The notes below the pieces were generated by a model, which saw only the letters and a program-made list of their open reading frames with translations, did not search any database and was not told the DNA's origin. Positions 1-8,977 of a DNA stretch of 39,611 nucleotides are shown in pieces. The stretch comes from ANME-2 cluster archaeon (GTDB lineage Archaea > Halobacteriota > Methanosarcinia > Methanosarcinales > Methanocomedenaceae): positions 1 through 39,611 of the forward strand of contig JAHYIS010000026.1 of the NCBI GenBank assembly GCA_019429385.1, in the 5' to 3' direction. Position 1 is the first letter of the stretch. Each line of letters starts with the position of its first letter. Position numbers and translations under genes: made by a program.

Positions 1-5
1 CAAAT

Positions 6-839
6 TTGTATAAACGAATTGCGCTGATTCTGGCGGTGGTATCAGTATTAGCTACGGTATTGACGGGTAATGCGGCTGCGGATGTTGTTGTGACTGCGAG
101 TGGGGATCCGATCGAGGGTGCACTTGTCAAACTTACAGCATATCCACAATATAATGGCACTACCGACGTTAATGGAGACTATACCATAAACAATGTTCCA
201 GTAGGATCGTATTTTATGTTAACAACCCATCCAGATTATGCTCCCAATATCACAAGCATTAACTCCACCACGGGAATTAATATCAAGAATATTACATTGG
301 ATGTATGCCGCGATAACTTTTCAGATGTGGGCTGCGTTTTTTGGGGCTATGTATATGTAATGTACCTATATGACAATGGCGTTACATCAGGTTATCCAGA
401 TGGGACATTCAAACCAGATAACCAGATTAGCAGAGCTGAAACTGCAACTTTCATTGTCAGGGCTATGAATCTGACATATACCGGTGGACTTACTGATTTC
501 AGCGACGTTCCCCCAACTCATTGGGCTTATCAATATATCATGGCTGCAAAGCAGAATGGGATTGTAGGTGGCTATCCAGATGGTACCTTTTTACCGGATA
601 ATCTGGTTTCAAGAGCTGAGATCTCAGTGATGGTATCCAGGGCAAGGGGATGGAGTTTTAGTGGTATAGGTGTTGATTTCATCGATGTTCCTTCAACTCA
701 TTGGTCCTATCCGTATGTCATGACTGTAAAGGAAAAAGGTGTTGTCGGTGGCTATCCAGATGGTACCTTTTTACCGGATAATAGGGCCTCAAGAGCTGAA
801 ACCAGTGTTATGACATCACGAATGAGGTTGTGGGTCTAG
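6..839 (+). CDS. Secreted SLH-repeat surface protein with a carboxypeptidase-regulatory-like domain
   Basis: Predicted exported cell-surface protein of 277 aa. Residues 1-25 form a signal peptide (short basic start, hydrophobic core, ending NAAA). Residues about 26-100 look like a CarboxypepD_reg/Ig-like beta domain (GALVKLTAYP, TDVNGDYTINNVPVG). Three S-layer homology repeats follow at about 101-155, 163-216 and 223-277, each with a GYPDGTF core and an SRAE motif (ISRAE, VSRAE, ASRAE). In bacteria, SLH triplets bind pyruvylated cell-wall polysaccharide; here that role is inferred. The TTG start at 6 puts the signal peptide at the N-terminus, but the frame is open to the window edge, so an upstream start is possible. 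The gene ends TAG TAA and converges on the polysaccharide island. SLH domains are uncommon in archaea. Confidence 0.85.
   Translation: MYKRIALILAVVSVLATVLTGNAAADVVVTASGDPIEGALVKLTAYPQYNGTTDVNGDYTINNVPVGSYFMLTTHPDYAPNITSINSTTGINIKNITLDVCRDNFSDVGCVFWGYVYVMYLYDNGVTSGYPDGTFKPDNQISRAETATFIVRAMNLTYTGGLTDFSDVPPTHWAYQYIMAAKQNGIVGGYPDGTFLPDNLVSRAEISVMVSRARGWSFSGIGVDFIDVPSTHWSYPYVMTVKEKGVVGGYPDGTFLPDNRASRAETSVMTSRMRLWV
567..782 (+). repeat. 36-bp exact repeat inside the SLH gene
   Basis: The stretch 567-602 is identical to 747-782, exactly 180 bp (60 codons) later. Both encode the GGYPDGTFLPDN core of SLH repeats 2 and 3. Repeat 1 has the same motif with different codons. This suggests recent duplication or gene conversion between repeats 2 and 3. 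Confidence 0.8.
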
Positions 840-859
840 TAAGCCAACAAAAAGTGAGT

Positions 860-885
860 ATGGTTCCAGAAAATTTTGGAACCAT
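860..885. terminator. Palindromic hairpin between convergent genes
   Basis: A perfect 9-bp inverted repeat (ATGGTTCCA at 860-868, TGGAACCAT at 877-885) with an 8-nt loop sits between the end of the SLH gene and the end of the convergent radical SAM gene. An oligo-T run follows it in both directions (AATTTTTC on plus, ACTTTTTG on minus). It probably works as a bidirectional terminator. Confidence 0.6.
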
Positions 886-902
886 AATTTTTCACGTCAT
901 TT

Positions 903-1874
903 TTAGGTATCAGCTTCTATTTTCCATAAATCTAGTTCTTTCGAATTTCTTTCTATGCAGTGCTTGCAGAATAATTCATCATTACCTTCAGTTTTATTTG
1001 AAAGGTAATTCACCATATCTTTGCCTTTATATTTAGTGAAAATTTCTTCAAGACTATTATTTATTGCATTACCAAGACTGTATTTATTTGGACCATAGTA
1101 AGAGCAACAGGGGAACACTTCGCCATCGAAGTTTATAACTATTGTGTCATAGAAAAATTCACACTTCATCTTATCTGGATTTTTTGTCACAGGGGTCGGA
1201 AACATTGGGTAATCCGGTGTAATTCCACCCGTAGCCGAATAAAAAATTATATTATGTTTGTCACAAAAATTTCGTGCGGCTTGTATTTCATCCAACGACC
1301 ATGGGAATTCCAGGTATTGCCACATTACTGTAGTATATGGTGGTCTATTTTTTATTATTAACTGAATATTATGCATTACATTATCAAAATCAACATTTTT
1401 CCGATACATTTCACATATACCTTGTGAAAAACCATCACATGAAATAATAATTACATCTCGATTTAGATGCTTTAATACTTCTTTCAGTCGTGTATCATCA
1501 GTAAACGAAAAATTTGAATTGATTATTAATGTTGTTTTTGTCGTCTCTTTTAAATATTTGACTATTTCTGGAAGTTCTGGATTGAGGAATGGTTCACCCC
1601 AGTTATATAACCCAATATTTCCACAATATTCTTGGAATGATTTTTCAGAGATATCTTTCAATGATTCTAATTTCATCATTCCTTTTGGTGTATCTTTGAG
1701 CTTCAATCTCATGCCTGTAGGACAATAAGGGCAATTCAAGTTACATATATTACATGATTCAATGGAGATTTGTTTAAAATTATTTATATTAAAATGGTTC
1801 ACATTTTTTGTCCGTCTGGTAAATCTAGTGAATACTCGCTTTAAAGATCTATAAAAAACATTTTTGAATCTCAT
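903..1874 (-). CDS. Radical SAM/SPASM domain protein
   Basis: Radical SAM enzyme of 323 aa. The cluster-binding CxxxCxxC motif is at residues 44-51 (CNLNCPYC), followed by a TIM-barrel-like body and a SPASM-type C-terminus with several cysteines (FPCCSYYG, FCKHCIERN) for auxiliary Fe-S clusters. The signature NIGLYNWGEPFLNPELP fits the GGEP-like strand after the first cluster. It is the last gene of the minus-strand polysaccharide run, 68 bp downstream of a family 2 glycosyltransferase. The substrate is unknown; a sugar or lipid modification is possible, but peptide substrates are commoner for SPASM proteins. The ATG at 1874 is clear. Confidence 0.8.
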   Translation of the reverse strand: MRFKNVFYRSLKRVFTRFTRRTKNVNHFNINNFKQISIESCNICNLNCPYCPTGMRLKLKDTPKGMMKLESLKDISEKSFQEYCGNIGLYNWGEPFLNPELPEIVKYLKETTKTTLIINSNFSFTDDTRLKEVLKHLNRDVIIISCDGFSQGICEMYRKNVDFDNVMHNIQLIIKNRPPYTTVMWQYLEFPWSLDEIQAARNFCDKHNIIFYSATGGITPDYPMFPTPVTKNPDKMKCEFFYDTIVINFDGEVFPCCSYYGPNKYSLGNAINNSLEEIFTKYKGKDMVNYLSNKTEGNDELFCKHCIERNSKELDLWKIEADT

Positions 1875-1942
1875 TACCAGTTTCTCATTATTACAGTTTG
1901 TTTATTATCTTTCGACATTTCTAGTTCATTCTATTATTCCTG

Positions 1943-2923
1943 TCAGAATAAATATTGCTCAAGCAGTCTTATCTTATATTTCCGCAAAGGTAATGAATTA
2001 TTATATGAAATGCATTTATTTAATCTACTTTGATCTTTTTGCCGTTCTTTAAGTGTTTTTCGTAAATTAACCATATTCCAACTGATTGCTTTTATTCGTA
2101 ATCTGGTTTCTCTAAAATTAAGTTTTCTCACGTTTTTAAGGAATTTAAGGCCAGTACTGATAAATAAAAAGAATACAAAAATCGGAATGTATGTAAAGTC
2201 AAAATTCTTTAAAACAAATCGAATTCTGCTGCGTTCCATATAATATAATTTCCAATCGCCTTCGCCAAGAGATGCAGATACTACATGTTTTACTATTGCA
2301 GATGGAACATACATGAGGTCATATCCTGCACGTATCATTCTTGCACACCAATCAGTTTCATCGAAATACATGAAATATCCTGTATCCAACAATCCGATTT
2401 CATCAATAATTTCCTTTTTCACAAGCATTGCACAACCGGTGAGATAATCTACTTTATTGGCCGTTTCATCTCCCGTGAAATTATAGGCACATCCGGTATA
2501 TGGATCAATTTTTGACCATGTACTTGAGACTGCGTTTTTTCCATAGGTGTCATTATAGAAATATACTTTCCCTGCGACAGCAGCGATATTTTCGTTTAAT
2601 TCTATTTCCTCTATCAATTTTACCAACCAATCTTTCTTTGCAACCGCATCTTGATTAAATAAGGCCAATAATTCTCCATTAGCATTATTGATGCCGATAT
2701 TTGTACCCCCTGCAAAACCTTGATTATCATCATTTTCAATAATTCGGACAATTGGAAAGTTTTCTTTGACCAATTCTACTGAACCATCCGTGGATGCATT
2801 ATCTACCATGATTATTTCAAAATGTGTGTAAGTTTGGTCCAGCAACGATGAAATACATTCACGGAGATATTTTTTTCCATTCCATGTAACGATTATTATG
2901 GAAACGAGTGGATTGTAATTCAT
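1943..2923 (-). CDS. Family 2 glycosyltransferase (rhamnosyltransferase-like)
   Basis: GT-A fold transferase of 326 aa. The N-terminus shows the GT2 nucleotide-sugar site (VSIIIVTWNGKKYL, VDNASTDGS, NQGFAGGTN) and a modified DXD segment (FNQDAVA). An acceptor-side motif (DETDWCARMIRAGYDLMYV) lies near residue 190. A hydrophobic stretch at about 245-262 (IPIFVFFLFISTGLKFL) suggests membrane association. This architecture is typical of rhamnosyltransferases, and dTDP-rhamnose is made by the rml genes upstream, but the donor is an inference. A strong AGGAGGT site (2928-2934 on minus) precedes the ATG at 2923, so translation is initiated independently here. Confidence 0.85.
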   Translation of the reverse strand: MNYNPLVSIIIVTWNGKKYLRECISSLLDQTYTHFEIIMVDNASTDGSVELVKENFPIVRIIENDDNQGFAGGTNIGINNANGELLALFNQDAVAKKDWLVKLIEEIELNENIAAVAGKVYFYNDTYGKNAVSSTWSKIDPYTGCAYNFTGDETANKVDYLTGCAMLVKKEIIDEIGLLDTGYFMYFDETDWCARMIRAGYDLMYVPSAIVKHVVSASLGEGDWKLYYMERSRIRFVLKNFDFTYIPIFVFFLFISTGLKFLKNVRKLNFRETRLRIKAISWNMVNLRKTLKERQKDQSRLNKCISYNNSLPLRKYKIRLLEQYLF

Positions 2924-3006
2924 GTAAACCTCCTATATCGTTGTGTTTAAGTTCTGAATGTTATGATGCCGTGTTAATTCGAATAAATATTTGAGTATTC
3001 ATCCTT

Positions 3007-5772
3007 TTATAATATTTTATCAATGTTCGATTTTAGTAGTTCATATCTTGAATCCCATGTATTATTTTCTGCAAATTGTATCCGTTTTTTTTCCATAACG
3101 GAATCATTTTCTTGCAATGCAATGTCGATTTTTGTCATGAAATCTTCCTTATCTTTTGCAATATAGCATAAATCACTATAGGGTAACAATTCAGGTAATT
3201 CTGTTGACACTACTGGTTTTCCCGTACTTAAATATTCATAAAACTTAACAGGATGCGTTGCTTCAATAAGCGGATTCAATTTAAAAGGAATTATACAAAC
3301 ATCAAACCAATACAAATATTGTGTAAGGTCTGTATAGGGTTTTTCACCTAGAAAATGGACATTTGAAAGTCTATTTAATATGTTATTATCCGAACCAAAA
3401 GTTCGCCCAATAAGTACAAAATTCCAATCGTTTCTTTTCTGTGCAATATATTCAATTATTTCATTATCAAACCATTCTGCAATTGCCCCGTAATAGCCTA
3501 TTATGGGTTTTTTCATATCCTGTAATAGATTGTTAGGTATCAATTTTGAAAAATACTGAAAATCACCGGCATTAGGAACTAAAATCGTTTTTTCATTTCT
3601 ATATTTTTTAGATTTTTTATTGAGATGCATTGAAGAAACAACCAATAAATCGCTTTCAGCAAATAATTTTTCTTCTTCTTTAACCCTATTCCTATTGATA
3701 TTTGAAAATCCTGTGTGTTCATCCATACAATCATAGACTATTTTCCATCCATAGAGTTCTTTTAATCTTAATGCTAAAGGAGTCCACGATGGAAAGGCGA
3801 TGAGACTCATGGCTTTTATCTCGAAAGTATGTATTACCATATTTATTGAATCAATAAGGCTTTCTAATTGTCTGTCACTCAGGACATCATTGTAAATATT
3901 AAAATTTGATGAAATATCTAACCGTAGTTCAAATATATGGTCGGCAATTTTTCTGACTTTAAAGATTTCATCCAATGGCACTGATTCTATAGTCAGATAA
4001 AAAACCCTATGGCCATCATTTGCAAATTTCAATAAAAGCTGTTGTGGTCTTTGAAATCGAAAATCCCAATTGATAATAGGAAAACAGAATATATCTATTT
4101 TATTTTCAAGTCTTGGAGGAATATTAATAAATTTATAGTTATCTGAAGTTGATTCTTGTTCAGAAGGATGGTCGGGATGGTTACCACCAATCTTTCTAAT
4201 CGCGAGCAGTAACGACATATACACTTTCCACCTTCTGGATCCCGGAAGTAAGAGCCTCTCAATAACGCCATTAAATTTCATCACCATACGCCATGTTATT
4301 GATTGATAAATCGATTGGAGGGTCTTTTGGAGTTCAATGTTGTTGGATTGTAGCGTTGCTATTTCTGCATCTTTAGTATTTATTTCAGATACCAAGTTAT
4401 TGAATTTCAAGACTGATTGGTGACTCTCTTCATATCCGATGCTCAGCACATAATGTACGCCATCTTTTAGGTCGATTAGTTTTTGCACCTCTAAAACAGC
4501 GTTAGAAAAATCCCCATCTGTATAATATAACCGCGCCAAGAGATAATGGACTATTAAATTATTCTCTTCCAATAAAATAGCTTTATTATACATTTCAAAT
4601 GCTTTGGAGGCTTCATCTTTCTTATCATATTCCATCCCAAGTTGAATGTATGCTCCGATATGATATGGTTTCTCTGAAATTATATCTTTATATGTATCAA
4701 TAATTTGAGATTCATTGGTTAAAATATGCGCTTGATTTTGTATTTTCGTGAATCTTTTTTCCTCAATTTCTTGTTTAATTACTGAGAAATAGCCCAATAA
4801 ATCTTGTTTCATTTGTTTAATACTTTCTGAAATTTCTGTTTCAATCTCTTGCTTATTGTGAAGTACCTCTTCAATTTTATCCAATAGAATATCACGCTGA
4901 ATTTCTCCCAAATCCACCGTAAACTTTTCTTGTCCGATTGACTCCATAAATCTTCGAACTTTTGTAAAATAATTAATCCCGATAACAGGTATGCCATTTG
5001 TTGCAGCAAATATCAGAGAATGGAGTCTCATCCCGATAACAATATCCATTTTAGACAAAAGGTATTTTATTTCACCAGGTGACAATTCATTTTGAATATT
5101 TATGTAACAATTATGTTTTAGGCTTGAAATAATCATGTCATGAATTATTGCGTCATCTTCGATGCCTTCATGAGTTGATAACGGAATAAAAACAAATTTT
5201 GCACCAAATGTTTCAAATGCCGAATCTAACGTGTGTGCAATTTCTTTTGCTGCGTCTTCAATGTTTCTCCACCATCTTTGTCGCAGACATATCCCGATAT
5301 GAATCCCTTCACCGATGTTGAATTCCATGGGAATGTCATGTAGTAATACCGCCATGTCGGGTATTAAGTAAATATCTTTTGTTGGTAAAATACGTTCAAA
5401 TTCAAATTTTGAGACATAATCCCTTACACTTACTTTAAGGGAATGCTCTAACAACAGCTTTAAGTTATTTTGCTCATTTGGTCCATAAATGGGGCATGTG
5501 ACACCAACACCTAAAATAAGAATTTTAGCATTTATTTTGTCAAACCATTCAGTATAATTATTAAACGGAGCCGGAGGGCCAAAATTGAATACTCCTCCGC
5601 CTCCGAGAATAATATAATCCATTTCTTGAAATGTCTTCAATATTTCTTCATTTAAGAATTGAATATCAAATATTTTGATTTCATATTCGGAAAAAAAATA
5701 CTCTAACACACATCTGAGAGCTTCATCACCCGCATTCTTCTTTCCGTACCATCCAATTAATGCTATTTTCAT
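3007..5772 (-). CDS. Polysaccharide pyruvyltransferase-TPR-glycosyltransferase fusion
   Basis: A 921-aa multidomain cytoplasmic protein. Residues about 1-330 match the polysaccharide pyruvyl transferase (CsaB-like) family: start GWYGKKNAGDEAL, then YIILGGGGVFNFG, and the conserved MRLHSLIFAATNGIPVIG near residue 255. TPR-like repeats lie at about 365-440 (IQLGMEYDKKDEASKAFEMY, HYLLARLYYTDGDFSNAV). A short coiled coil follows at about 445-480, then a linker (SITWRMVMKFN) of the kind seen in multidomain glycosyltransferases. Residues about 545-921 form a GT-B glycosyltransferase with the N-terminal motif NWDFRFQRPQQLL, also found in the separate gene at 10099-11205. Likely role: adding pyruvate ketal and a sugar to the same surface polymer. 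The pyruvyl and sugar substrates are inferred. Confidence 0.8.
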   Translation of the reverse strand: MKIALIGWYGKKNAGDEALRCVLEYFFSEYEIKIFDIQFLNEEILKTFQEMDYIILGGGGVFNFGPPAPFNNYTEWFDKINAKILILGVGVTCPIYGPNEQNNLKLLLEHSLKVSVRDYVSKFEFERILPTKDIYLIPDMAVLLHDIPMEFNIGEGIHIGICLRQRWWRNIEDAAKEIAHTLDSAFETFGAKFVFIPLSTHEGIEDDAIIHDMIISSLKHNCYINIQNELSPGEIKYLLSKMDIVIGMRLHSLIFAATNGIPVIGINYFTKVRRFMESIGQEKFTVDLGEIQRDILLDKIEEVLHNKQEIETEISESIKQMKQDLLGYFSVIKQEIEEKRFTKIQNQAHILTNESQIIDTYKDIISEKPYHIGAYIQLGMEYDKKDEASKAFEMYNKAILLEENNLIVHYLLARLYYTDGDFSNAVLEVQKLIDLKDGVHYVLSIGYEESHQSVLKFNNLVSEINTKDAEIATLQSNNIELQKTLQSIYQSITWRMVMKFNGVIERLLLPGSRRWKVYMSLLLAIRKIGGNHPDHPSEQESTSDNYKFINIPPRLENKIDIFCFPIINWDFRFQRPQQLLLKFANDGHRVFYLTIESVPLDEIFKVRKIADHIFELRLDISSNFNIYNDVLSDRQLESLIDSINMVIHTFEIKAMSLIAFPSWTPLALRLKELYGWKIVYDCMDEHTGFSNINRNRVKEEEKLFAESDLLVVSSMHLNKKSKKYRNEKTILVPNAGDFQYFSKLIPNNLLQDMKKPIIGYYGAIAEWFDNEIIEYIAQKRNDWNFVLIGRTFGSDNNILNRLSNVHFLGEKPYTDLTQYLYWFDVCIIPFKLNPLIEATHPVKFYEYLSTGKPVVSTELPELLPYSDLCYIAKDKEDFMTKIDIALQENDSVMEKKRIQFAENNTWDSRYELLKSNIDKIL

Positions 5773-5800
5773 TATGATTTCTCTGTAAAATAATGATTGT

Positions 5801-6382
5801 CTAATATACTAATTTTAGATTTATTCTACCTTCATTTTTAAGTTTCAAATAAAATCTTTCATCACGTTTCAATTTTTCATATTCTTCAATATTCCGATAT
5901 TTAAGAATTCTTGCAGGATTACCACCAACAACAGCGCATTTTGGTACATCCTTTGTAACAACAGACCCCATAGCCACCACTGCACCCTCATTGATTGTAA
6001 CACCTGGTACAATTTTGACAAACCCACCTATCCAGGTATGTGAACATATCCGGATTTTTTTTAAAATTACTACCCCATCGTAAGGTATTGATTCTGCATT
6101 TTCATAATTATGGTTGGCAGATATTATTGCAACTTTTGGCCCAATTATCACATAATCGTCTATTATCACACCACCAGTGCCCCAAAATAGAGCTCCCGGA
6201 CCGATATGTACATAGTTACCAATCTCTATTGTATGAGGTTCCATAAAAACACTATCTCCGGTAATCTCAACGTATCTCCCAATACGTTTAAATTTAGTAA
6301 GCATTATTTTGACTTTAATATCTAAATAATTCTTATTGATTTTATCTATAATGCTTATAATGGCAGCATACATTTTCTTCAT
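5801..6382 (-). CDS. Hexapeptide-repeat (LbH) acyltransferase
   Basis: Probable O-acetyltransferase of 193 aa with a left-handed beta-helix. Repeated isoleucine/valine-rich hexapeptides run from about residue 35 to 165 (ITGDSV, IEIGNYVHIGPGA, VIIDDYVIIGP). The catalytic-type SANHNY and the C-terminal GSVVTKDVPKCAVVGGNPA are typical of WbbJ/Maa-like enzymes that take acetyl-CoA. It lies between the pyruvyltransferase fusion (28-bp gap) and the Wzt-like ATPase, which suggests decoration of the same polysaccharide. An in-frame ATG two codons later (6376-adjacent, MYAAI) could be the start instead of 6382. The stop is TAG. Confidence 0.85.
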   Translation of the reverse strand: MKKMYAAIISIIDKINKNYLDIKVKIMLTKFKRIGRYVEITGDSVFMEPHTIEIGNYVHIGPGALFWGTGGVIIDDYVIIGPKVAIISANHNYENAESIPYDGVVILKKIRICSHTWIGGFVKIVPGVTINEGAVVAMGSVVTKDVPKCAVVGGNPARILKYRNIEEYEKLKRDERFYLKLKNEGRINLKLVY

Positions 6383-6432
6383 TTCAGGTCAGGCCTACAT
6401 AAAAAAAAATTGAGTTAATCACTTTTTTCATT

Positions 6433-7566
6433 TCAATCCTCTATTCCGTGTATAACATTTAATTTAATCGAAAATATTCTCATATCACCTAATGAATTCG
6501 CATATTTAGAAATTTGAGCTGGTCTTGCCACAACAGACCATCTATACGTCTTACCTCTTTCCAAGATCAATCTTTCATTATCATGTACTATTCCACTTGT
6601 TGGTATCTCAAATGTATCCGCGTTTTTTGGTAATTTGAAGACATATAATTTACCTTCTTCACTATCTGTGATATCTCTTATCCTTAAATCAATACCATCC
6701 ATAAGCTCTAATGGATTATTTATTTTCCAATTCAAAGCAATCTTTGTATCTTCAATCATTGAAAAAACCGGTGCATTCAAGACAGGCATATTTAATGTTT
6801 GAATCCCCAGGGATTGAATATATTTTGATCCTACCTCCCACACATTACCACTTGTTTTAAGGGTTCCATGTTCCAGTAATATTGCTTTATCGCATATATC
6901 TTGAATAGTGCTGAGAGAATGAGATACAAGAACGATTGTGACACCAGATTTCCTAAATTCATGCATTTTTTCCTTGCACTTCATCTGGAACTTCTCATCC
7001 CCTACAGCCAGTACCTCATCCAGTAGCAGGATGTCTGGCTCTGTGGCCACCGCAGTTGCAAAAGCAAGGCGCGCATACATTCCAGAAGAAAAGTTTTTAA
7101 TTTTCACGTTTTCGAATTTTTCGAGTTCTGAAAATTCAAGAATCTCATCATATTTTTCATCCATTTCTTTTTTTGTCATACCGAGGATGCTTCCGTAAAG
7201 ATATACGTTCTCTTTTGCTGAAAGTTCACTCTGGAAGCCTACTCCCAGTTCCAGGAAAGGTGCAACCTTTCCATTTATGGTAACATTTCCTACATCAGGG
7301 GAGAGAACCCCTGCTAATATCTTCAATAAGGTGCTTTTTCCAGAACCGTTCTCACCTATGATGCCTATGGATTCTCCCTGTTTAATAGTAAAGCTTATGT
7401 TCTGAAGCGCCTGGAACTCATCGTAACCACGCTTTCCCTTAATAGAACCAATGATGTTCTCCTTTACCGTTGACTTCTTCTCATGGGGGATGCGGAATCG
7501 TTTTGAGATATTCTGGACTATGACAGCCTGTTCTTCTCGTTGTTTGGTTTTTTGATGTTGGGACAT
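6433..7566 (-). CDS. Wzt/TagH-like polysaccharide ABC exporter ATPase
   Basis: ATP-binding subunit of an ABC-2 polysaccharide exporter. It has Walker A GENGSGKST, signature FSSGMYARLAFA and Walker B ILLLDEVLAVGD, and opens with VQNISKRFRIP, a start typical of Wzt/TagH ATPases. A C-terminal extension of about 130 residues after the nucleotide-binding domain matches the position of the Wzt C-terminal domain, which in O-antigen systems recognises the finished polymer. The ATG at 7566 (MSQHQKTKQ) is preferred; the frame extends 18 codons upstream to a TTG at 7620, with no ribosome site for either. Its membrane partner is probably the permease at 11202-11960, unusually separated from it by three genes. 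Confidence 0.88.
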   Translation of the reverse strand: MSQHQKTKQREEQAVIVQNISKRFRIPHEKKSTVKENIIGSIKGKRGYDEFQALQNISFTIKQGESIGIIGENGSGKSTLLKILAGVLSPDVGNVTINGKVAPFLELGVGFQSELSAKENVYLYGSILGMTKKEMDEKYDEILEFSELEKFENVKIKNFSSGMYARLAFATAVATEPDILLLDEVLAVGDEKFQMKCKEKMHEFRKSGVTIVLVSHSLSTIQDICDKAILLEHGTLKTSGNVWEVGSKYIQSLGIQTLNMPVLNAPVFSMIEDTKIALNWKINNPLELMDGIDLRIRDITDSEEGKLYVFKLPKNADTFEIPTSGIVHDNERLILERGKTYRWSVVARPAQISKYANSLGDMRIFSIKLNVIHGIED

Positions 7567-7745
7567 ATTTGAGCGAAAAAACAATAAACCGATACGGTCT
7601 GGATTAACTCCAAAAATCAAATATTGGATGTGTTAATTTCAGTTCATTGTTGATTTTGAATTAATTATTGTTGTTAGTGCTATACTATAACATTTGTTCT
7701 TTAATTTTCGGAAATTTCGGTAATTGATTTTAGATAGAGATTTTT

Positions 7746-7931
7746 TCAACGCATCCATAAATCAAGGAATTCTCTCCTTTCGAAATCAGAGTTATTTGTT
7801 TTCATTTTTTCAATATACTGGAGCTTGATAGATGAGATATGAATTGCATCATAAGATAATAAATTATATTTTTGATAAATCGACGTGCATGAATAAGTAT
7901 CCCTAAGTTGGGCCAAATAATCCTTTATATG
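7746..7931 (-). other. Coding-like in-frame extension beyond the methyltransferase stop; rest of 7567-7931 without a clear feature
   Basis: The longest spacer of the island (about 365 bp) lies here. Directly after the TGA of the methyltransferase (7932-7934) the same frame stays open for 61 codons to a TGA at 7746-7748. The translation is protein-like (starts HIKDYLAQLRDTYSC, ends DFERREFLDLWMR) and has no ATG of its own. It could be a C-terminal domain cut off by a nonsense mutation, the remnant of a former gene, or chance. I see nothing definable in 7567-7745. Confidence 0.35.
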
Positions 7932-8759
7932 TCAGTTAGGTTTTTGGAGGGTGACAATATCTTGACCTGTAATTCTAGGATTATAATCTAATATCTCGAA
8001 AAATTGTGCATAATTTTCAAGAACATATTTTTCGTTGTGATATGCCGTTTGGTACCATTCAGGAAATATTCCATTAAATGTATTGTCAGTAATAAAAACA
8101 AATCCTTCATTTTCCATCTTTGCAACATTATTGATATCAAGATTCTTCTCCCAGTAATATCTACCATGAAGAGTTAATATCAAGATACCACCAGGTTTGA
8201 TAATCCGATCAAGCTCTCTCAGCCAATGAAATTGATTGTCCTCGTTAAGGTGGGTAAAAACTGAAATCGCATAAATAAGATCAAAGAAATCAGAAGGATA
8301 TTCTAAAGGTGGCAATGCCTTATTAACATTAAACGTAGCAAAATCGAGATTATTCTTGCACCAAGAGATTGCATCAGAGTCAATATCCGTTCCATAGAAA
8401 TGTGTTGATTTCGATTTATCTTCAAACCACATTAATGTACGCCCACACCCACAGCCAAAATCTAAAACGTGTTGATATGAATCCACGCTTCGATTGATTT
8501 TTGAAAGTGTAGTTTCGATATCTTGGCTGCATATTTTGCCAAAAAGGAAAAAAGTATCAACATCAGGTGAACCATGGACCCGGTATCTTAAAGATGCCGA
8601 AGGTAAACGATTTAAACCATTATGTTCTATGTAGCGATGGTCATGTAAACCGACATACCAAACATACATTTTAATGTATTTTCGGTGGAAGAATTGTATA
8701 ATATAAATAGCCTTTTTAGGCAAATAGGGTTTAATTTTTTTCCAAATCTCTATGAACAT
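7932..8759 (-). CDS. Class I SAM-dependent methyltransferase
   Basis: Rossmann-fold methyltransferase of about 275 aa. Motif I is VLDFGCGCGRTL, followed by FYGTDIDSDAISWC (acidic residue binding the SAM ribose), FDLIYAISVFTHL and LDRIIKPGGILILTLHG. The C-terminus ITGQDIVTLQKP is the usual end of this methyltransferase group. It probably O-methylates a sugar or polymer end of the surface glycan, inferred from its position between the Wzt-like ATPase and wecB. The chosen ATG at 8759 has an AGGA upstream; a GTG at 8834 would add 25 hydrophobic residues after an in-frame TAG. Confidence 0.82.
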   Translation of the reverse strand: MFIEIWKKIKPYLPKKAIYIIQFFHRKYIKMYVWYVGLHDHRYIEHNGLNRLPSASLRYRVHGSPDVDTFFLFGKICSQDIETTLSKINRSVDSYQHVLDFGCGCGRTLMWFEDKSKSTHFYGTDIDSDAISWCKNNLDFATFNVNKALPPLEYPSDFFDLIYAISVFTHLNEDNQFHWLRELDRIIKPGGILILTLHGRYYWEKNLDINNVAKMENEGFVFITDNTFNGIFPEWYQTAYHNEKYVLENYAQFFEILDYNPRITGQDIVTLQKPN

Positions 8760-8977
8760 GTTAATTTTTCCTATTATATACATTGACTTACATATAATCC
8801 AAGGGAATAGATGAGTAATAAGATTTCCTATCACCTATTGTGGAATAATTATTGTTGGTATTGATTCTTCTTTTGGAAGGAAGTCTATAATATAATTATT
8901 CATTTATATTTTTCGATATTAAATGGTAACCAGACAAAAATATGCCATGTCAGTCAATTCAAATTAGATATTTGAAA

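Noticed and set aside
8760-8900. Possible N-terminal extension of the methyltransferase through an in-frame TAG (starting MNNYIIDFLPKEES).
   Set aside because: AT-rich and short, with no homology visible to me; the internal ATG at 8759 with AGGA upstream gives a normal methyltransferase.
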